From assembly GCA_947504705.1 (NCBI GenBank), contig CANNIA010000018.1:1-64000 (forward strand): DNA of 64,000 nucleotides, given 5' to 3'. Below the pieces are notes generated by a model. It ran no database searches. It was not told the DNA's origin and saw nothing but the letters and a program-made list of their open reading frames with translations. Shown one piece after another: positions 37,955 to 47,703 of this stretch; within the stretch, counting starts at the first letter, position 1, and the number at the start of each line of letters is the position of its first letter. A program made the translations under genes and the position numbers. This DNA is from Paracoccaceae bacterium. GTDB lineage: Bacteria > Pseudomonadota > Alphaproteobacteria > Rhodobacterales > Rhodobacteraceae.

Positions 37955-38812
37955 ATGCGTCTGCTTCTCCTCACTGCACTGACGATGGTCGCTTTCGCGG
38001 CCAATTCGGTGCTGAACCGTTGGGCCGTGGGTCCCGGCCACATTGGTGCGGTGGAGTTTGCCTGCATTCGGCTTCTGGCCGGGGCGCTGACCTTGGCCGG
38101 GCTTCTGCTCTTGCAGCGCGGAGCGCTGACCTGGCCGGGGCAGCGTGGGCGAATGCCGGGGATGCTAGGGCTTTCGTCCTATCTTCTGGGCTTCTCGCTG
38201 GCCTATCGCGGCCTTGATGCGGGGACCGGGGCCTTGGTTCTGTTCGGGACGGTCCAGGTCACCATGTTCGCAGGCGCGCTGACTTTGGGTGAGGCGGTGC
38301 CGACACGGCGCTGGGCCGGGGCGGGGCTTGCGCTGACCGGGCTGGCGCTGATCGCGGCACCGGGCGGCGGTGGGGTTGCCCTGCTGCCTTTGGGCCTGAT
38401 GGTCACGGCTGGGATCGGTTGGGGCATCTATTCGCTGGCCGGGCGGGGGGCGAAGGATCCGATTGCCGCAACCGCTTGGAACTTCCTTTTGTCGCTGCCG
38501 CTGGTCCTGCCCGTAGGCTTTGCCACCGGCTTTGATCGCCCGGATGCCATTGGGGTCGCACTGGCGATCCTGTCGGGCGCGGTCACTTCGGGCCTTGGCT
38601 ATGCGCTGTGGTACCAAGTCGTTCCAAAGCTTGGCGCCGCCCGCGCTGCTGTGGCGCAACTGACCGTTCCCGTCATCGCTGCCTTGGGCGGAGCGGTCCT
38701 TCTGGCCGAACTCCCTGGCCCGCGCTTCTGGCTTTCGGCGGCGCTGGTCCTTGGCGGCGTCGGCCTTGCAAGCCTGCCCTACAGGGTCTTGACCAGCCGC
38801 TCGACCCAATAG
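37955..38812 (+). CDS. EamA/DMT-family transporter 3
   Basis: A 285-residue ten-helix permease (MRLLLLTALTMVAFAANSVL as first helix; LLPLGLMVTAGIGWGIYSLA opening the second repeat). The 138 bp upstream hold no gene. Its 3' end overlaps the convergent GNAT gene by 34 bp, so both reading frames use the same bases there. Substrate unknown. Confidence 0.88.
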   Translation: MRLLLLTALTMVAFAANSVLNRWAVGPGHIGAVEFACIRLLAGALTLAGLLLLQRGALTWPGQRGRMPGMLGLSSYLLGFSLAYRGLDAGTGALVLFGTVQVTMFAGALTLGEAVPTRRWAGAGLALTGLALIAAPGGGGVALLPLGLMVTAGIGWGIYSLAGRGAKDPIAATAWNFLLSLPLVLPVGFATGFDRPDAIGVALAILSGAVTSGLGYALWYQVVPKLGAARAAVAQLTVPVIAALGGAVLLAELPGPRFWLSAALVLGGVGLASLPYRVLTSRSTQ

Positions 38813-39261
38813 TCGTGTTCGGTATCGTGGCGACGCAGGCCCGTGGCGGTAAACCCCTCGCGCAGCCAAAAGGCGCGGCCACGGGGGTTGCGGTCGATCA
38901 CCGCAAGGTTAAGCCGCGCTGCATGGCGTTTGCGAGCTACCGCTTCACAATGCGCCAGAAACGCCTTGCCCTGCCCCGCGCCTTGCGCCCATCGGCCAAG
39001 GATCATCAGGCCCAGATAGGCGTCGTTTTGCTCGGGGAACCCATAGGCCACCTCGGCTACGCCCGACAAACGGTGATCCAGGAACAGACCCAGCCGGTCG
39101 CTTGCTGCCGGATCGCAGTTCGGCGGGGCATCGGTGAAGAATTCCTGCGCCTGATGCTCGGCATCAACCCTGCCTTCCGCCAGCAGCCAGTAGTCCGGCG
39201 CCTCACGGTAGAACTGCGCCACCAGCGCCGTTTCCGAAGGGAAAAGCTCACGTATCCGCAT
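38779..39261 (-). CDS. GNAT-family N-acetyltransferase
   Basis: 160 residues with the GNAT core: AYLGLMILGRWAQGAGQGKAF carries the acetyl-CoA loop (Q/RxxGxG/A), and GRAFWLREGFTATG is the usual motif B. The start at 39261 (MRIRELFPSETALVAQF) agrees with the fold; the open frame continues upstream into greB without similarity. It overlaps the greB stop by 14 bp, so it is coupled to that operon. Substrate unknown. Confidence 0.82.
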   Translation of the reverse strand: MRIRELFPSETALVAQFYREAPDYWLLAEGRVDAEHQAQEFFTDAPPNCDPAASDRLGLFLDHRLSGVAEVAYGFPEQNDAYLGLMILGRWAQGAGQGKAFLAHCEAVARKRHAARLNLAVIDRNPRGRAFWLREGFTATGLRRHDTEHDYWVERLVKTL

Positions 39262-39748
39262 GGGCAATCCTGATGACTTCCAGATCAACTCTGCCCGAGG
39301 GGCGTTTCCACGTGACCACATCCCCGACTTGCGCGCCCAGAAGTGCAAGCGCGAGCGGAGAGTTCGGCGCAATTCGGTGGCGCGGGGCATCCGCCTCATC
39401 CTCGCCTACGATTTCATATGCGGTCTCGCGACCATCTAGATCAGCCACAGTCACGGCCAGACCAAAGGCCACTTCGGTCAGGTCATGGCCCGCCGGATCA
39501 ATCACGACCGCCGCTTTCAGCCGCGCCTTCAGCCAGCGCAGGTCCCGCTCGGCCGCTGCCTCGGGCAGCTTGTCCAGCCGCTCGGCCCGGACTTTCAATG
39601 CGGCCAGATCGGCCTGACGCTGGGCAATGCGCGTCTGCAAGGCAGCCAGGCCGCGGGGTGTGACGATGTTCGGCCCCGGTGACACGGGAAGCTCCGGCAA
39701 ATCGGGCCGGTCATTCCCCGCATCTTCGTTGACAAAGGCACGACTCAT
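39248..39748 (-). CDS. greB: GreA/GreB-family transcription elongation factor
   Basis: A 166-residue protein with the N-terminal coiled coil (LAALQTRIAQRQADLAALKVRAERLD) and the C-terminal FKBP-like domain (YEIVGEDEADAPRHRIAPNSPLA, GDVVTWKRPSGRVDLEVI). These factors stimulate transcript cleavage in backtracked RNA polymerase. The acidic tip of the coiled coil is not obviously conserved, so a Gre-like regulator cannot be excluded. It overlaps the upstream NUDIX gene by 4 bp. Confidence 0.83.
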   Translation of the reverse strand: MSRAFVNEDAGNDRPDLPELPVSPGPNIVTPRGLAALQTRIAQRQADLAALKVRAERLDKLPEAAAERDLRWLKARLKAAVVIDPAGHDLTEVAFGLAVTVADLDGRETAYEIVGEDEADAPRHRIAPNSPLALALLGAQVGDVVTWKRPSGRVDLEVIRIAHADT

Positions 39749-40200
39749 TTCAGGATCACTTCTAAGGGGTCGTAATGCGCAGCCTGCGCGCCCCAGGCGA
39801 CCGCTGGCAGGCTGTCAGGCTTGAACCGCACCTGTCCCGAGGCAAGTTCGGCGCGCGAAAAGAACCGGCGCTGGGTGACGACACCTTCGGGGTCGATCCA
39901 GGCGGGGTCAATCTGGCCCCCCGTCACCGTGCAGCGGAAGAAAAGGTCGATCTGGTGAAAGCCCGAGTCCGGGTCGTGGAATTCATTCACCAATGCCGGA
40001 GCACCGACCGCGATGGAAAGCCCGGTCTCCTCCATCACCTCACGGGCAAGGTTTTCGGGCAGGGACTGCCCCGCCTCACAGCCGCCCCCCGGCGCGCACC
40101 ACAGACCCAAGCGATGCTTGGGATAGGCATTGACCAATAAAAGCCGATCCTGATGCAGGATAAGCGCCCGGGCAGCAATGCGGGGTTTAGTCTTGACCAT
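39745..40200 (-). CDS. NUDIX hydrolase
   Basis: 151 residues with the Nudix box GGGCEAGQSLPENLAREVMEETGL read in two parts (GGGCEAGQ and LAREVMEETGL). The first box Glu is Gln, but the metal-binding REVMEE is intact. It probably hydrolyses a nucleoside diphosphate derivative. It is first in a NUDIX-greB-GNAT operon with 4 bp and 14 bp overlaps. Confidence 0.87.
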   Translation of the reverse strand: MVKTKPRIAARALILHQDRLLLVNAYPKHRLGLWCAPGGGCEAGQSLPENLAREVMEETGLSIAVGAPALVNEFHDPDSGFHQIDLFFRCTVTGGQIDPAWIDPEGVVTQRRFFSRAELASGQVRFKPDSLPAVAWGAQAAHYDPLEVILK

Positions 40201-40296
40201 GCGTCAAGGGATGCGACTACGGGCGGGCTTTGTCCAGTCTTGCAGCAGCCAGTGGCAAGGCGCAGGCTGGCCAAATGGCCCACGAAGGAGAATGCG

Positions 40297-40695
<399 letters not shown>

Positions 40696-40753
40696 TGCAG
40701 GGTCGGGCAAGGCCGCCCTTTCCAAGTTGGTCGCGGCGCATGATGATGGCTCC

Positions 40754-41461
40754 ATGAACAGGCCTCACGACAGATGGTTTCGCCAGATCTTCCCAGCCCC
40801 CGCCGACGCCGCCAAGGGTGGTTTGGCGCCCGGGCGGGTGATCCTTGTCCACGGGCTGGCCCGGTCTTCGCGGTCACTGGCAGCCTTGGGTCTGGCGCTG
40901 CGAGCCGCGGGCTATCAGGTGGGCCATGCCGCCTATCCCTCGACCCGCGCTGCACCCGATGTGCTGGTGCGCGATGTCGCCGCCGCCTTTGCCGCGCCTT
41001 TCGCCGGCATCACACATTTTGTCACCCATTCCATGGGTGGCATCCTGGTCCGCGACTGGCTGGCACGCGACCGCCCCGAGAAATTGGGCCACGTGGTAAT
41101 GCTGGCCCCGCCAAACCACGGGTCAGAGCTTGTCGATGTTCTTGGCGACTGGAAAGCGTTCGAGCTGATGAACGGCCCCTCGGGCATGATGCTGGGAACT
41201 GGGCCGGAAAGCTGGCCGAACCGCCTTCCACCGCCCGATTATTCTGTCGGGATCATCGCTGGAACCCGGTCAGTTTCTCCCTGGTTCAGCCAGCTTCTGC
41301 CGGGCCCGGATGATGGCAAGGTGACGGTGGAAAGCACGAAACTGGAAGGGATGGCCGATCACCTGACCCTGCCCGTCAGCCATACCTGGATGATGGTGAA
41401 CCCGACCGTGATGCGCCAGACCGTGCATTTCTTGCGGCATGGTTCTTTCGATCGACGCTAA
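40754..41461 (+). CDS. Alpha/beta-fold hydrolase, lipase-like
   Basis: A 235-residue hydrolase. [21 protein letters not shown] gives the oxyanion [14 protein letters not shown] the nucleophile elbow Ser, and SHTWMM near the end the catalytic His. NHGSELVD follows the lipase class pattern (PPNxGS). No signal peptide is seen. It lies 58 bp after the iron permease-like gene and may be cotranscribed. Substrate unknown. Confidence 0.82.
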   Translation: MNRPHDRWFRQIFPAPADAAKGGLAPGRVILVHGLARSSRSLAALGLALRAAGYQVGHAAYPSTRAAPDVLVRDVAAAFAAPFAGITHFVTHSMGGILVRDWLARDRPEKLGHVVMLAPPNHGSELVDVLGDWKAFELMNGPSGMMLGTGPESWPNRLPPPDYSVGIIAGTRSVSPWFSQLLPGPDDGKVTVESTKLEGMADHLTLPVSHTWMMVNPTVMRQTVHFLRHGSFDRR

Positions 41462-41561
41462 TTGAATTGAGCGGCGTGCCGCCGCACGCTTTTTCCCTGC
41501 GTCGCGGGTCTTCGCCCGCTCCTTGGTGGTTAGGGGGCGCCGCCCCCGCTCGCCGGCCCCC

Positions 41562-42626
41562 CTATTTGGAGACCACCCGGTTCACATGACCCATCTTCCG
41601 TCCGGGCCGGGGCGCGCCTTTGCCGTAAAGATGGACGGCGGTGTTGCGAGCCTTCAGCAGCTCCGGCACGCGCAGGACATCATCGCCGATCAGGTTTTCC
41701 ATGACCACATCAGCGTAACGATGGCCGTCGCCCAAGGGCAGACCCGCCACGGCGCGGATGTGTTGTTCGAACTGGTCCACCGTGCAACCGGCCTGAGTCC
41801 AGTGGCCTGAGTTGTGGACACGGGGGGCGATTTCGTTGACCAGGTGGCCCTTCGGGGTGATAAACAACTCTACCCCCATCACGCCGACATAGTCGAGCGC
41901 GTTCAGGATGCGGGCGGCAAGCAGGATTGCATCGCTGTGCTGGTTGGCTGTCAAGCGTGCCGGCACTGTGGTCGTGAGCAGGATGCCTTCGCGGTGGACA
42001 TTCTCACCAGGGTCGAAGCAGGCGACCGAGCCGTCAACACCGCGCCCGGCGATGACCGAAACTTCGCGGTCGAAGGCGACGAAACCTTCCAACACGCAAG
42101 CAGCATTGCTCATCGACGCCCAGGCGGCGGGGATCTCAGCTACGGCTTCAAGCTTGACCTGGCCCTTGCCGTCATATCCCAACCGTATGGTCTTCAGGAT
42201 CGCGGGCAGGCCAAGCTTTTCCACTGCCGCGCGAAGATCGGTTTCGGAGTTGACCTCGGCCCAAGGCGCGGTTTGCAGGCCAAGGGTGTTCAGGAAGGAT
42301 TTCTCGGTAATCCGGTCCTGACTGATCGCAAGGGCTTTCCGGTTCGGGCGGATCGGTTTCAGGCTTTCCAGAAGGTCCAGCGCGGACGTCGGGACGTTCT
42401 CAAATTCATAGGTGATGACATCGACCGAACCGGCAAAGGCGCGCAGGGCGGCTTCATCCTCATAGGGTGCGGTTGTCACCTGATAAGCCACATCCCCCGC
42501 CGGGGCGGCGCCCGGTTCGTAGATGTGACAGCGATAGCCCAGACGGCTGGCGGCGACCGACAGCATCCGGCCCAGTTGGCCGCCGCCCAGAATGCCGATG
42601 ACAGCGCCTTGCGGAAGTTCAGTCAT
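41562..42626 (-). CDS. purK: N5-carboxyaminoimidazole ribonucleotide synthase
   Basis: A 354-residue ATP-grasp ligase that carboxylates AIR with bicarbonate in purine synthesis. The N-terminal [17 protein letters not shown], the ATP-grasp [14 protein letters not shown], and the metal-binding [13 protein letters not shown] are all present. The start at 42626 overlaps purE by 8 bp. The 100 bp downstream hold a GC-rich inverted repeat (around 41533-41547) that may end the transcript. Confidence 0.95.
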   Translation of the reverse strand: MTELPQGAVIGILGGGQLGRMLSVAASRLGYRCHIYEPGAAPAGDVAYQVTTAPYEDEAALRAFAGSVDVITYEFENVPTSALDLLESLKPIRPNRKALAISQDRITEKSFLNTLGLQTAPWAEVNSETDLRAAVEKLGLPAILKTIRLGYDGKGQVKLEAVAEIPAAWASMSNAACVLEGFVAFDREVSVIAGRGVDGSVACFDPGENVHREGILLTTTVPARLTANQHSDAILLAARILNALDYVGVMGVELFITPKGHLVNEIAPRVHNSGHWTQAGCTVDQFEQHIRAVAGLPLGDGHRYADVVMENLIGDDVLRVPELLKARNTAVHLYGKGAPRPGRKMGHVNRVVSK

Positions 42627-43098
42627 CCTTCGGCTCCTCGGGGATCGAAGCCGACAGCGCATCGCGCCAGGCATCCAGCCGGTCGGCCAGTGCAGGGTCA
42701 GACACAGCCAGAATTGCCGCGGCCATCAACCCGGCATTCGCGGCCCCTCCAATCGCCATGGTCGCGACGGGATAGCCCTTGGGCATCTGCAGGATGGAAT
42801 ACAGCGAATCGACGCCCGACAGCGCCTTGGTCTGCACCGGCACGCCAATCACCGGCACGCGGGTTTTCGACGCCATCATCCCCGGCAGATGCGCCGCACC
42901 GCCTGCACCCGCTATAATCACCTTCAACCCACGCGACACAGCAGTCTTGCCGTAGTCCCACAGCCGGTCGGGCGTGCGGTGGGCCGAAACGATCTTTGTC
43001 TCATAGGCCACGCCAAGCTCGTCAAGAATCCCGGCGGCTGCCTTCATCGTGGGCCAGTCGCTTTGCGATCCCATGATGATCCCGACGGATACGGACAT
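42619..43098 (-). CDS. purE: N5-carboxyaminoimidazole ribonucleotide mutase
   Basis: A 159-residue class I PurE that moves the carboxyl group to make [22 protein letters not shown], the active-site [10 protein letters not shown] and [15 protein letters not shown] are standard. The ATG at 43098 is used; the longer frame adds a non-conserved lead. It is followed directly by purK, the usual purEK order. Confidence 0.96.
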   Translation of the reverse strand: MSVSVGIIMGSQSDWPTMKAAAGILDELGVAYETKIVSAHRTPDRLWDYGKTAVSRGLKVIIAGAGGAAHLPGMMASKTRVPVIGVPVQTKALSGVDSLYSILQMPKGYPVATMAIGGAANAGLMAAAILAVSDPALADRLDAWRDALSASIPEEPKDD

Positions 43099-43155
43099 CT
43101 GCGCCTCCATGGCTGATGCCGCGCGCTTACATTGGACCGGGCGTAGGGGCAAGCG

Positions 43156-43374
43156 TCAGGCGATGATATCGGGGATCAGCATGTCCTCGAACTTGACGAT
43201 CTGATCTTTCAGGAACAGCTTCTGCTTTTTCAACCGCCGGAGCGTCAGCGGGTCGGGACGGGCGTTTAGCTGCAGCGCGTGGATCGCCTCATCCATGTCG
43301 CGATGTTCGCGCCGCAGCACCTCAAGCCGGATGCGCAGCATCTCGTCATGATCAAGTTCCATCGGCGCGTTCAT
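43156..43374 (-). CDS. YdcH family (DUF465) small protein
   Basis: 72 residues, mostly one helical hairpin: LEVLRREHRDMDEAIHALQL, then LTLRRLKKQKLFLKDQI and a short tail. These match the DUF465/YdcH family of small coiled-coil proteins common in alphaproteobacteria, without established function. The start at 43374 gives the family length. It lies 57 bp upstream of purE, in the same direction. Confidence 0.82.
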   Translation of the reverse strand: MNAPMELDHDEMLRIRLEVLRREHRDMDEAIHALQLNARPDPLTLRRLKKQKLFLKDQIVKFEDMLIPDIIA

Positions 43375-43475
43375 AGGTAAGTTCGATTCCTGCTTGTCAG
43401 TAATGGATATAGGAAACCCATGCCGAAAAGGGAAGAAATCTGCTGATTTTCCATCAAAAGAGCGCTTTGCCACAG

Positions 43476-43504
43476 CTTGCGGGGCAGGGTCGGACCCCCC
43501 ATAT
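43476..43504 (+). promoter_or_regulatory. RpoH (sigma-32)-type promoter of hsp20
   Basis: CTTGCGG (43476-43482), 14 bp, CCCCATAT (43497-43504). The -10 matches the heat-shock sigma consensus perfectly and the -35 keeps CTTG. It stands 65 bp before hsp20. Confidence 0.6.
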
Positions 43505-43569
43505 TGGCCTCAAGCGGTGCCTGATTGCGGGGCCGCCGAAACAAGGTCGCTTTTGCCAAGGACTGCGTG

Positions 43570-43998
43570 ATGACGAAACTGAGCTTTGGGGCCCATCCGT
43601 TCCTTCTGGGGTTTGAGCAGCTTGAACGGCTGGTCGAACGCACCGCGAAGTCGGGAGCCGAGGGTTATCCTCCCTTCAACATCGAGGCGGTCTCGGAAAA
43701 CGCCTATCGGATCACGCTGGCGGTGGCCGGTTTCCGCGAGGAAGACCTGTCGATCACGGTCGAGGATCGCCAATTGGTCGTGCGCGGTCGTCAGGCTGAC
43801 GACGTGGGTGAGCGGGTTTTCCTGCACCGGGGCATCGCCGCCCGCGCCTTCCAGCGCGCTTTCGTGCTGGCCGACGGGGTCGAGGTTGCAGGGGCAGCAA
43901 TGGAAAACGGGCTTCTGCACGTCGACCTGCGCCGCCATATTCCGGAAACCGTGGTTCAGACCATCCGCATCAGCCGTAAAGAGGGGTCAAAGAAATGA
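43570..43998 (+). CDS. hsp20: Hsp20/alpha-crystallin small heat-shock protein
   Basis: A 142-residue ATP-independent holdase. The alpha-crystallin domain covers residues about 35-130 (YPPFNIEAVSENAYRITLAV, GFREEDLSITVEDRQLVVRG, ENGLLHVDL). The usual C-terminal I-x-I motif reads TIRIS. The ATG at 43570 follows an in-frame GTG by one codon. The stop overlaps the DUF1150 gene by 4 bp. The RpoH-type promoter upstream fits its expected induction. Confidence 0.93.
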   Translation: MTKLSFGAHPFLLGFEQLERLVERTAKSGAEGYPPFNIEAVSENAYRITLAVAGFREEDLSITVEDRQLVVRGRQADDVGERVFLHRGIAARAFQRAFVLADGVEVAGAAMENGLLHVDLRRHIPETVVQTIRISRKEGSKK

Positions 43999-44222
43999 AC
44001 ACGCCATTCAACGGATTGCCGCAAGGGGCCGACCGCATCGTCTATGTCCGCGAAGTCATGGTCGATGATCTGCCCGACGGCGTGCGCGAACAGATGGGAG
44101 AGCTTGATGTCGTCTGGTCGGTCCATGGGGTCGATGGGCGGCAACTGGCGCTGGTCGCTGATCGCAAGCTTGCCTTCCATTTAGCCCGCGAACACGACTT
44201 CACGCCTGTCAGCGTGCATTGA
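43995..44222 (+). CDS. DUF1150 family protein
   Basis: A 75-residue acidic protein (PQGADRIVYVREVMVDDLPD, then LYAVHGVDG-like WSVHGVDGRQLALVADRKLA) of the alphaproteobacterial DUF1150 family, which regularly follows hsp20. The ATGA overlap with hsp20 implies coupled translation and a heat-shock-related role; the function is unknown. Confidence 0.88.
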   Translation: MNTPFNGLPQGADRIVYVREVMVDDLPDGVREQMGELDVVWSVHGVDGRQLALVADRKLAFHLAREHDFTPVSVH

Positions 44223-44312
44223 CAAAGGCCCCCGTCAGCGCCTGCTGACTGGCTTTTACCGACGGAATGCCTAGGTAGGGCCGTGAACGACAGGCCATCA
44301 TTGGAGAGCGTC

Positions 44313-44786
44313 TTGAAAACCACCACCGGATATTCGGGCATCCAGATTGCCCTGCACTGGCTGATCGCCTTACTCATCGCCGTGGCTTGGTTCACGGGTG
44401 AAGGGGCTGGGGAGGCGATGGAATCCATCGAAGAAGGTGGCGTGGCGGGCTTTGTGCCGCATGTGGCCATCGGGCTTGCGATCCTTGCTCTGGTCGTTGT
44501 CCGCGTCTTGGTGCGCCTTGGCCGGGGTGCCCCAGCGGCTCCGGGGGTGCCTGGCAGCCTGGCAGTCATTGCGGCCGACTGGGGCCACCGGCTGATCTAC
44601 CTGCTGATGATCGCCGTGCCGCTGGGCGGGATCAGCACCTGGTTCCTTGGCCTTGATGTCGGGGAGCTTCACGGGCTGGCAGCGAACGTCCTGATGATCG
44701 TGACGCTGGGCCATGCCGCGATGGCGCTGTACCACCAGTATATCGTCAAGGACGGCCTTCTGCGCCGGATGATGCGCCCCGCGTAA
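44313..44786 (+). CDS. Cytochrome b561-family di-heme membrane protein
   Basis: A four-helix membrane protein of about 157 residues. Candidate heme-ligand histidines sit in IALHWLIALL, FVPHVAIGLA, WGHRLIYLL and LHGLAANVLMIVTLGHAA. It probably passes electrons between quinones and a periplasmic or membrane partner. The start is uncertain: TTG at 44313 (KTTTGYSGIQIALHW) gives the family N-terminus and has GGAGAG upstream, while the GTG at 44283 would add ten residues. Confidence 0.82.
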   Translation: MKTTTGYSGIQIALHWLIALLIAVAWFTGEGAGEAMESIEEGGVAGFVPHVAIGLAILALVVVRVLVRLGRGAPAAPGVPGSLAVIAADWGHRLIYLLMIAVPLGGISTWFLGLDVGELHGLAANVLMIVTLGHAAMALYHQYIVKDGLLRRMMRPA

Positions 44787-44802
44787 GCCGACCGCAAACG
44801 AC

Positions 44803-44832
44803 AAAGGCCGCGCCTTCCGGGCGCTGCCTTTC
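44803..44832. terminator. Bidirectional terminator between the b561 and cysNC-type genes
   Basis: AAAGGCCGCGCC and GGGCGCTGCCTTT form a stem with one mismatch around TTCC. A flanking A-run and T-run allow it to serve both converging transcripts. Confidence 0.65.
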
Positions 44833-44850
44833 TCATTGCTCTGGTTAAGA

Positions 44851-46557
44851 TCAGGCCCGGATCAGACCCATCTGCTCCAGCTTCAGCAGCACCTGATGCG
44901 CGCAGTGGTCGACATCTGCGCCTTCGGTGTTGACCACCAGTTCGGCATTGGTCGGCGCTTCATAGGGGTCAGAGATCCCGGTGAATTCCTTGATCTTGCC
45001 CTCACGCGCCAGCTTATAAAGGCCCTTGCGGTCGCGCTTTTCGCATTCTTCGATGCTGGTCGCGACATGGGTCTCAACAAAGGCACCGTAAGCCTCCACC
45101 ATCTCACGCACCGCCCGCCGCGTCGCGGTATAAGGTGCAATCGGCGCGCAGATCGCGATGCCGCCGTTCTTGGTGATCTCGGATGCCACATAGCCGATCC
45201 GCTTGATGTTCAGATCGCGGTGTTCCTTCGAAAACCCCAGTTCCGACGACAGGTGCTTGCGGACCACGTCGCCATCCAGCAGCGTGACCGGACGCCCGCC
45301 CATCTCCATCAGTTTGACCATCAGAGCATTGGCAATGGTGGATTTGCCCGACCCGGAAAGCCCGGTGAAGAAGACGGTAAAGCCCTGCTTGGACCGCGCC
45401 GGGCTGGTCTTGCGCAGTTCGGTGACGACTTGCGGGAAGCTGAACCATTCCGGGATATCCAGCCCCTCGCGCAGACGGCGACGCAGTTCGGTGCCCGAAA
45501 TATCCAGCACGGTCGAACCTTCCGGCACTTCGTTGGCGGGGTAGTACTGCGCCTTCTCGGCCACATAGACCATGTGCTTGAAGTCGACCATTTCGATGCC
45601 GATCTCGGTGGCATGCTTGGCGAACAGCACTTGTGCTGCATAGGGGTCGTAAAAGTCCTTGCCTGCACTGTTCTTGCCCGGCCCCGCATGGTCGCGGCCG
45701 ACGATCATATGCGTGCAGCCGTGGTTGCGGCGAATGATGCCGTGCCAGACAGCCTCACGCGGGCCAGCCATGCGCATCGCAAGGTTCAGAAGCGACAGCG
45801 CCGTAGTCTGCGCCGGGTACTGGTCCAGCACCGCCTCATAGCAGCGCACACGGGTGAAGTGGTCGACATCGCCCGGCTTGGTCATGCCGACGACCGGGTG
45901 GATCAGAAGGTTCGCCTCGGCCTCACGCGCGGCGCGGAAGGTCAGCTCCTGGTGCGCGCGGTGCAGCGGGTTGCGAGTCTGGAAGGCCACGATCTTGCGC
46001 CAGCCCAGCTTGCGGAACAGCGCGCGAAGTTCGTTCGGCGTGTCGCGGCGGGCCTTGAAGTCGTAATGCACCGGCTGCTGGATGCCGGTGATCGGGCCAC
46101 CCAAATAGACCTTGCCCGCCTGATTGTGCAGATAGTTCACCGCCGGATGCGCCAGATCGTCGGCACCAAAGACCTTCTCGGCCTCATTCGCCTTGTCAGG
46201 GCTCCATTTGTCGCCGATCGACATGATGGCAAGGATCACGCCTTCCTGATCGCGCAGGGCGATGTCCTGACCGGGGGCGACCTTTTCGGCGAAGGCTTCG
46301 TTCACGTCCAGCGTGATCGGCATCGGCCAAAGCGTGCCATCGGCCAGACGCATGTCTTCCACAACGCCTTCATAATCCGCCTGGCCCATGAACCCCTTCA
46401 GTGGGTTGAACCCGCCGTTCATCAACAGCTCCAGATCGCAGACCTGCCGCGCGGTCAGGTCCCAGGACTGAAGCTGGCCCGCTTCGTGCTTCAGCTTCTG
46501 GGCGGAGTCGTAGGATACATAAAGCTCAGGAATCGGGGCGTGGTTCGGCATGGACAT
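44851..46557 (-). CDS. Bifunctional sulfate adenylyltransferase/adenylylsulfate kinase
   Basis: A 568-residue fusion that activates sulfate to APS and then PAPS. The N-terminal ATP-sulfurylase (about 1-385) carries FQTRNPLHRAHQELTFRAAR and IVGRDHAGPG. The C-terminal APS kinase (about 390-568) has the P-loop GLSGSGKSTIANAL and DGDVVRKHLSSELGFS. The order (sulfurylase first, kinase last) is the single-chain type, not CysDN. It is divergent from the GFA gene with 295 bp between, in which I see no gene or clear operator. Confidence 0.95.
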   Translation of the reverse strand: MSMPNHAPIPELYVSYDSAQKLKHEAGQLQSWDLTARQVCDLELLMNGGFNPLKGFMGQADYEGVVEDMRLADGTLWPMPITLDVNEAFAEKVAPGQDIALRDQEGVILAIMSIGDKWSPDKANEAEKVFGADDLAHPAVNYLHNQAGKVYLGGPITGIQQPVHYDFKARRDTPNELRALFRKLGWRKIVAFQTRNPLHRAHQELTFRAAREAEANLLIHPVVGMTKPGDVDHFTRVRCYEAVLDQYPAQTTALSLLNLAMRMAGPREAVWHGIIRRNHGCTHMIVGRDHAGPGKNSAGKDFYDPYAAQVLFAKHATEIGIEMVDFKHMVYVAEKAQYYPANEVPEGSTVLDISGTELRRRLREGLDIPEWFSFPQVVTELRKTSPARSKQGFTVFFTGLSGSGKSTIANALMVKLMEMGGRPVTLLDGDVVRKHLSSELGFSKEHRDLNIKRIGYVASEITKNGGIAICAPIAPYTATRRAVREMVEAYGAFVETHVATSIEECEKRDRKGLYKLAREGKIKEFTGISDPYEAPTNAELVVNTEGADVDHCAHQVLLKLEQMGLIRA

Positions 46558-46852
46558 GAGATCAACCTTTCAGCGCAGGATGCGGCCTGCAGTCGCGCGG
46601 CTCCGTAGCCCGAAAAAGGGGCGGAATTCAAGCGAATGCCGGGGTTTCAAGCCAAAAAGGGCGGAAATGTCGCTGCCTTTCGCCGGTTCGGACGGTCGTT
46701 CTGCGCCGCAGCATCGCCAAAGGCCAAAATTCCGCGGCCCCAGCCGCCTTGGCCCGATTTCGGGAAAGCCTTCCACCTGTCGCGGTTTTCCAACGACACT
46801 TGCCATTTTTCCCTGATCGAGGCCCAATAGTCTCCAGATCAAGGAGGCCGCC

Positions 46853-47239
46853 ATGATCCCACCCTTCACCGGCCACTGCCTTTGCAAGGCCGTCACCTAC
46901 CGCTGCGAAGCTGAACCGCTTTGGCAGGGCCATTGCCACTGCGAAAGCTGCCGCAGGGCCACCGCCTCGCCCTTCACATCGTTCCTTGGGGTTCGAAATG
47001 GCGCCTGGTCCTGGACCGGGCAGCCACCAGCAAGCTTCAACTCCTCCCCCGGCACCTGGCGCGATTTCTGCCCGCACTGCGGCACCCAGATGGCCTATCG
47101 CAGCACCCGCTGGCCGGACGAGATGCATTTCTACGCCACCACGCTGGACGATCCGCTAGCCTACCAGCCGACTGCACATTTCCATTCTGCCGAACGGCTG
47201 CGCTGGATTCACCTCTCCGACGGTCTGCCGCTGAAATGA
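46853..47239 (+). CDS. GFA family zinc protein
   Basis: A 128-residue member of the glutathione-dependent formaldehyde-activating (Gfa/CENP-V) fold. Zinc ligands are seen in GHCLCKAVTY, CHCESCRRAT and FCPHCGTQMA. Only a few members act on formaldehyde-glutathione, so the function is unassigned. Its stop overlaps the GNAT start by 4 bp. Confidence 0.88.
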   Translation: MIPPFTGHCLCKAVTYRCEAEPLWQGHCHCESCRRATASPFTSFLGVRNGAWSWTGQPPASFNSSPGTWRDFCPHCGTQMAYRSTRWPDEMHFYATTLDDPLAYQPTAHFHSAERLRWIHLSDGLPLK

Positions 47240-47703
47240 TTCCGCATCAGTGCCGCGACCCCTATGATTGGCAGGCGTTGCTGGGCCTGATCCGCACGGT
47301 CTTTTTCTATATGGACGGCCGGATCGACCCCCCGTCCTCGATGCACCGGCTGACCTCAGGCGGCATCGCAAGGCAGGCAGAAACGGGGGAAGTCTGGGCC
47401 ATCGACACCCCGCCTGTCGCCTGCATCTTCCTGACGCCCAAACCCGGCGCGCTTTACCTTGGCAAGCTGGCCGTGGCTGCTGATCAGCGCTGCAGGGGCC
47501 ACGCGCGGGCGCTGGTCGCCCTTGCCGAGACCCGAGCCCGGGCCCTAGGCTTGCCCGTGCTGGAATTGGAAACAAGGGTCGAACTGCCCGAAAACCACGC
47601 CATTTTCCGCGCGCTTGGCTTTACGGAAATGGGGCGCAACGCCCATCCGGGCTTCGACCGCCCCACCTCGATCACCTTCCGGCGCGAGATTCAGGCCAGA
47701 TAG
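47236..47703 (+). CDS. GNAT-family N-acetyltransferase
   Basis: 155 residues with GNAT motif A around [23 protein letters not shown] (read as [16 protein letters not shown]) and motif [16 protein letters not shown]. It is coupled to the GFA gene by an ATGA overlap. The 3' end overlaps the convergent rppH by 13 bp. Substrate unknown. Confidence 0.82.
   Translation: MIPHQCRDPYDWQALLGLIRTVFFYMDGRIDPPSSMHRLTSGGIARQAETGEVWAIDTPPVACIFLTPKPGALYLGKLAVAADQRCRGHARALVALAETRARALGLPVLELETRVELPENHAIFRALGFTEMGRNAHPGFDRPTSITFRREIQAR

Noticed and set aside
41533-41547. GGGGGC-GCC-GCCCCC dyad as purEK terminator
   Set aside because: Stem is short and not followed by a T-run; kept only as a possibility in the purK entry.
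44836-46608. 590-residue plus-strand frame over the sulfurylase/kinase gene
   Set aside because: The minus strand carries a complete, motif-rich enzyme over the same bases.
46570-46896. 108-residue minus frame between the sulfurylase/kinase and GFA genes
   Set aside because: No ribosome site, overlaps the GFA start, and shows no domain or signal peptide.
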